Assembly (NCBI RefSeq): GCF_028858725.1 | Contig: NC_084767.1 | Location: 32,890,895 to 32,954,894, forward strand | From: Colius striatus | Lineage: Eukaryota > Chordata > Aves > Coliiformes > Coliidae | Length of the DNA: 64,000 nt | Direction of reading: 5' to 3' | Shown here: one piece after another, positions 61,195-64,000 of the stretch | How the letters are laid out: each line of letters opens with the position of its first letter | How positions within the stretch are numbered: position 1 is the first letter of the stretch | Notes under the pieces: model-generated | The model's database searches: none | What the model was told of the DNA's origin: nothing | The model's input: only the letters and a program-made list of their open reading frames with translations | Translations under genes and position numbers: made by a program

Positions 61195-64000
61195 GAAGTA
61201 AAACGCCTCAATTGATAATCACATGCCAACACTCAAGTAACTAGGAAAGCCATGGGTCAGAGCAGGAGAGCTTGTCTAGAAGCTCGAGCAAAATTCAGAA
61301 AATTGGATTATATGTAGTCCAAAGTGGGGGAGGGATGGAGAGAGGCCAGCATGGGGAGCGGGCAAAGCTGAAGTAAAACTGGGGAGCCTGGCTAGGAGCT
61401 TGTGCAGTGGAGTGAGGAGTCAGCCCAGGTTGCATAGGCAGGTTAGAGCCATTGTGAAGGGCTGTGACAAGGACTCGAGCAAGACCTTTGTGCATAGCCA
61501 CAGGGATCCCATTCGTGGAAAGTTGTGCAGGGCAGAAAAAAACCAGTTTATTCCCTGAGCTGAGTCACTCTTGTATGACAGTCTCTTGGGCATGTGTGGA
61601 GCTAGAGGTGTGTAGGTATTTAAAGATAGTGGTGACTGAATGATGAGGTGTTGGGGTAGAGTGGGGAGGCCTGCAAGAGGATGCAAGATTGCTGCTGGCA
61701 GGCCAGAATGTCTCTTTTTTTTGCCACATTACTTGTGTCGGTTCTGGTGGAGAGAACAAGAAGGATAAGCAGGGGCTGCCTAGGTCCTGCTCTTGCCAGC
61801 TAGTGGTTGAATCTAATTCCTTGCATTTCTCTCTTCCTGAGTGAAGCTTACTACCCATTCTCAGCAACTCCAAAGCCGTTTAGGCATTTCCTGTTGAACT
61901 TTCCACACCTCCATAGCCTTTAGCAAGTTTTACCATTTTAAGTTAATATCACAGTGGTGTTCTACTTTTGTTTTTGTTGATTTTGTTGTCAGAATAATTT
62001 TTAGAGAGAAGAGATACTTTTGGGGGATTCTATCAGTTTTAGCTTACTGTTAGTATTTGCATAGCAGAATGAAAGGCATCATGTTTTACTTAACGTTAGA
62101 TTTCTCCTAAGACACTTTCAAAATACAGTATAGGCAACTGTCATTGTAAATGTGAATGAGCTCTGGGTTCTTGCATTAAATTTTTTTATGCACTATACTT
62201 GTGTTTGAAAGAGCCAAGTAATTTTTTTCTTTTAATTTAATAATTTTCATAAATATCTGATTAGAAGTTGTATTTTGTCCAGCTAAAGTAACTACTGATC
62301 TCTTCAAGGCTATGAATGGATTACTGTAAAATATCTTTTATTTTTCCAAATGATATTATATAGGATGTTATTAAATTAATTTAACAAATTTAATAGTTAA
62401 TAAAAGAATTATTTTCCATTTGAGTATGACACACCTCTAGGCTGTGAAGATGATCATGAAGATGCTGTAATAAAAAATTCTCTGAGCACTGGCTAAAAAG
62501 ATGTTGGAATTCTTTAAATGTGAAAAAAGACTTTTTGAAAATGCTTTGTGTTCTGGAGTAGGTGGAGGTCAGTCCCAGAGACTGCCTGGAAGCTCCACAG
62601 TATGCAGCAGGAACACCGTGTATGATGTTTGTTGAGGCCAGTCTCGCTCTGTGGGTAGCACCCGAGTCTTGGTGCTTGGGTAAAGACAGATTTATTCTAG
62701 GAAATATGTATCCTGAAAGAAATCTCATCTAGTGTTATGTAAAATTGGTTGTACTTGCATATGATTATTTGGAAATGCAAGTCATAGTATATATAGCTTG
62801 TGAATTTCTCAGAGTGTTATGATTCACAGTGGCAGCTGCTCCCTAAAGCAATGCAGATTTTGAGTATAAACAGTTTCTGCAGTCTCTGAAATCAGTGCCA
62901 ATTTTCCCATTGACATCAACAGAGGAAGGATTAGGTTGAACCCTGTTATTTTACGGAAATTTTGTTTTCAGGCCTTTAAAGACTTAAAACGTTAGTTTAA
63001 GTTAGAGGATCATGCTGATCCTCTTTGAGCTAGGTGAGGTTTGCTTGGCTAAACTCTATTACTTTAAACCTGAAAAATTACTGCTAAATTTTAGGAGATT
63101 GTTTCCATATAACAGTTGCTCTTATTAGAAACACAAAAAAGAATAAAGCTGAGAAAAAAATGTAGAGATAACTTAGTAAACAAATGCACTTTGCTATAAG
63201 TTATTTGCTTGGCAGTGCTGTTGCAGGGTCTGTATGCTGAACATATATTAATAATTCTATTAATATCCAATACTTTTTTTCCCAACATTATTTATGGATG
63301 ATATGGAGGTACTTTCATACATAGTGGTGATGTACATGAGTCTGAGAGATAGGAATAGTGCTTGGAAGTAGTTCATTTCAGTAGACCGATCCACATCTTA
63401 TAGAGATCCAATCATAGCCTCTTCATGGACTTCAGGACATCTTCTTGGTTACGCTCGGTAGCCACAGAAGTGTGTTCTCTGCAGCAATACCTCCTGACTT
63501 TGAAGACCTTTTTGTTTAAACCATTGTAATTGCTTAAATTATGTTAATATTCTTGCCTGAAACATAGATTACATAGACCAGTCTGAGGACTGTGGTGTCC
63601 TTTTGCAGAAGAAGCTGCGTTGCAGCAGTGGACAGGGAGGATAGGTAAATTTTTTGGCTTTGGAGAGTGAAAAGTGACAGTGTTAAGTAACACGTTCTGC
63701 CTAGGCTTGGTAGCCTTGCTGAGAGGGCAGGGATATGGGGAGCAGGTAGAGCTTAAGCGATAAGAAAATAGGTTAATTTAATGAAATGGGGTTAATATCG
63801 TAATTTGCTTTGATAGATGTAAAGATTTTAAGTATCTTTCACTGTAACAATGTTCCATGTGCTGTGAAATACAAGTACTTGTGATCAAATCTTGCAACTG
63901 TTGGAGAGTCATTAAGAGGACTGTTCCTTTGCCTGAAGAGCTTACCTTTCTGTGGGCAAATGCTCAAACTCCCATATAGAATTGAGCTGATGCTGGACAG

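Larger units (their letters stand above)
51362..64000 (+). other. PLCL1: PLCL1 intron 1 (part)
   Basis: The remainder of the window lies in the first intron, known to be very long in vertebrates. No second PLCL1 exon was seen (the human protein continues with the DPSNQKCGGRKKTVSF region). Contents: scattered poly(T), an 87-bp duplication, a 37-bp palindrome, two LTRs and a poly(A) run. Confidence 0.75.

Noticed and set aside
62541-62700. Possible LTR piece (GGGTAAAGACAGATTTATTC, with the 112-codon minus frame over it)
   Set aside because: Slight resemblance to an R/U5 region, but no termini or target duplication found.

Overview
This is vertebrate nuclear DNA, almost certainly from a bird. 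It is AT-rich, made mostly of introns and intergenic DNA, carries fragments of the avian LINE family CR1, and has several solo LTRs of avian ERVL type with termini such as TGTTGTGG...CCAGGACA. No bacterial-style operons, tRNAs, rRNAs or CRISPR arrays were seen, and nearly all short open frames look like chance.

Layout. (1) Positions 1 to about 10,110: AT-rich DNA beyond the 3' end of BOLL, with no recognisable gene. (2) Positions 10,279-34,146, minus strand: the complete coding part of BOLL (boule-like RNA-binding protein, DAZ family). It can be assembled from 11 exons with consistent GT/AG junctions and reading phases, giving 282 residues. The first exon lies in a CpG island at about 33.9-34.9 kb. 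BOLL introns hold CR1 pieces, an ERVL-type solo LTR about 270 bp upstream of exon 2, a C17 tract beside the exon 3 acceptor, and one unexplained 153-codon open frame. (3) Positions 34.9-49.8 kb: intergenic, with two LTRs of one family (one complete with 5-bp target duplications, one carrying an 897-nt open frame built of repeats) and a broken TSSK6-like testis kinase copy flanked by CR1 fragments. (4) Positions 49.8-51.6 kb: a large CpG island with exon 1 of PLCL1 (PRIP-1) on the plus strand. (5) Positions 51.4-64 kb: PLCL1 intron 1, with a third LTR copy, an ERVL-type solo LTR, a perfect 37-bp inverted repeat and an 87-bp tandem duplication.

The BOLL(-)/PLCL1(+) head-to-head order matches what I recall of the human locus at 2q33, so this is conserved synteny. 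BOLL is a germline translational regulator and TSSK6 is a spermatid kinase, so the interval has a testis flavour, although the kinase copy is disrupted. I found no new defence or multi-gene system. The most noteworthy items are the TSSK6-like pseudogene, the perfect palindrome next to an LTR, the long repetitive open frame inside an LTR, and the LTR placed to act as an alternative BOLL promoter.
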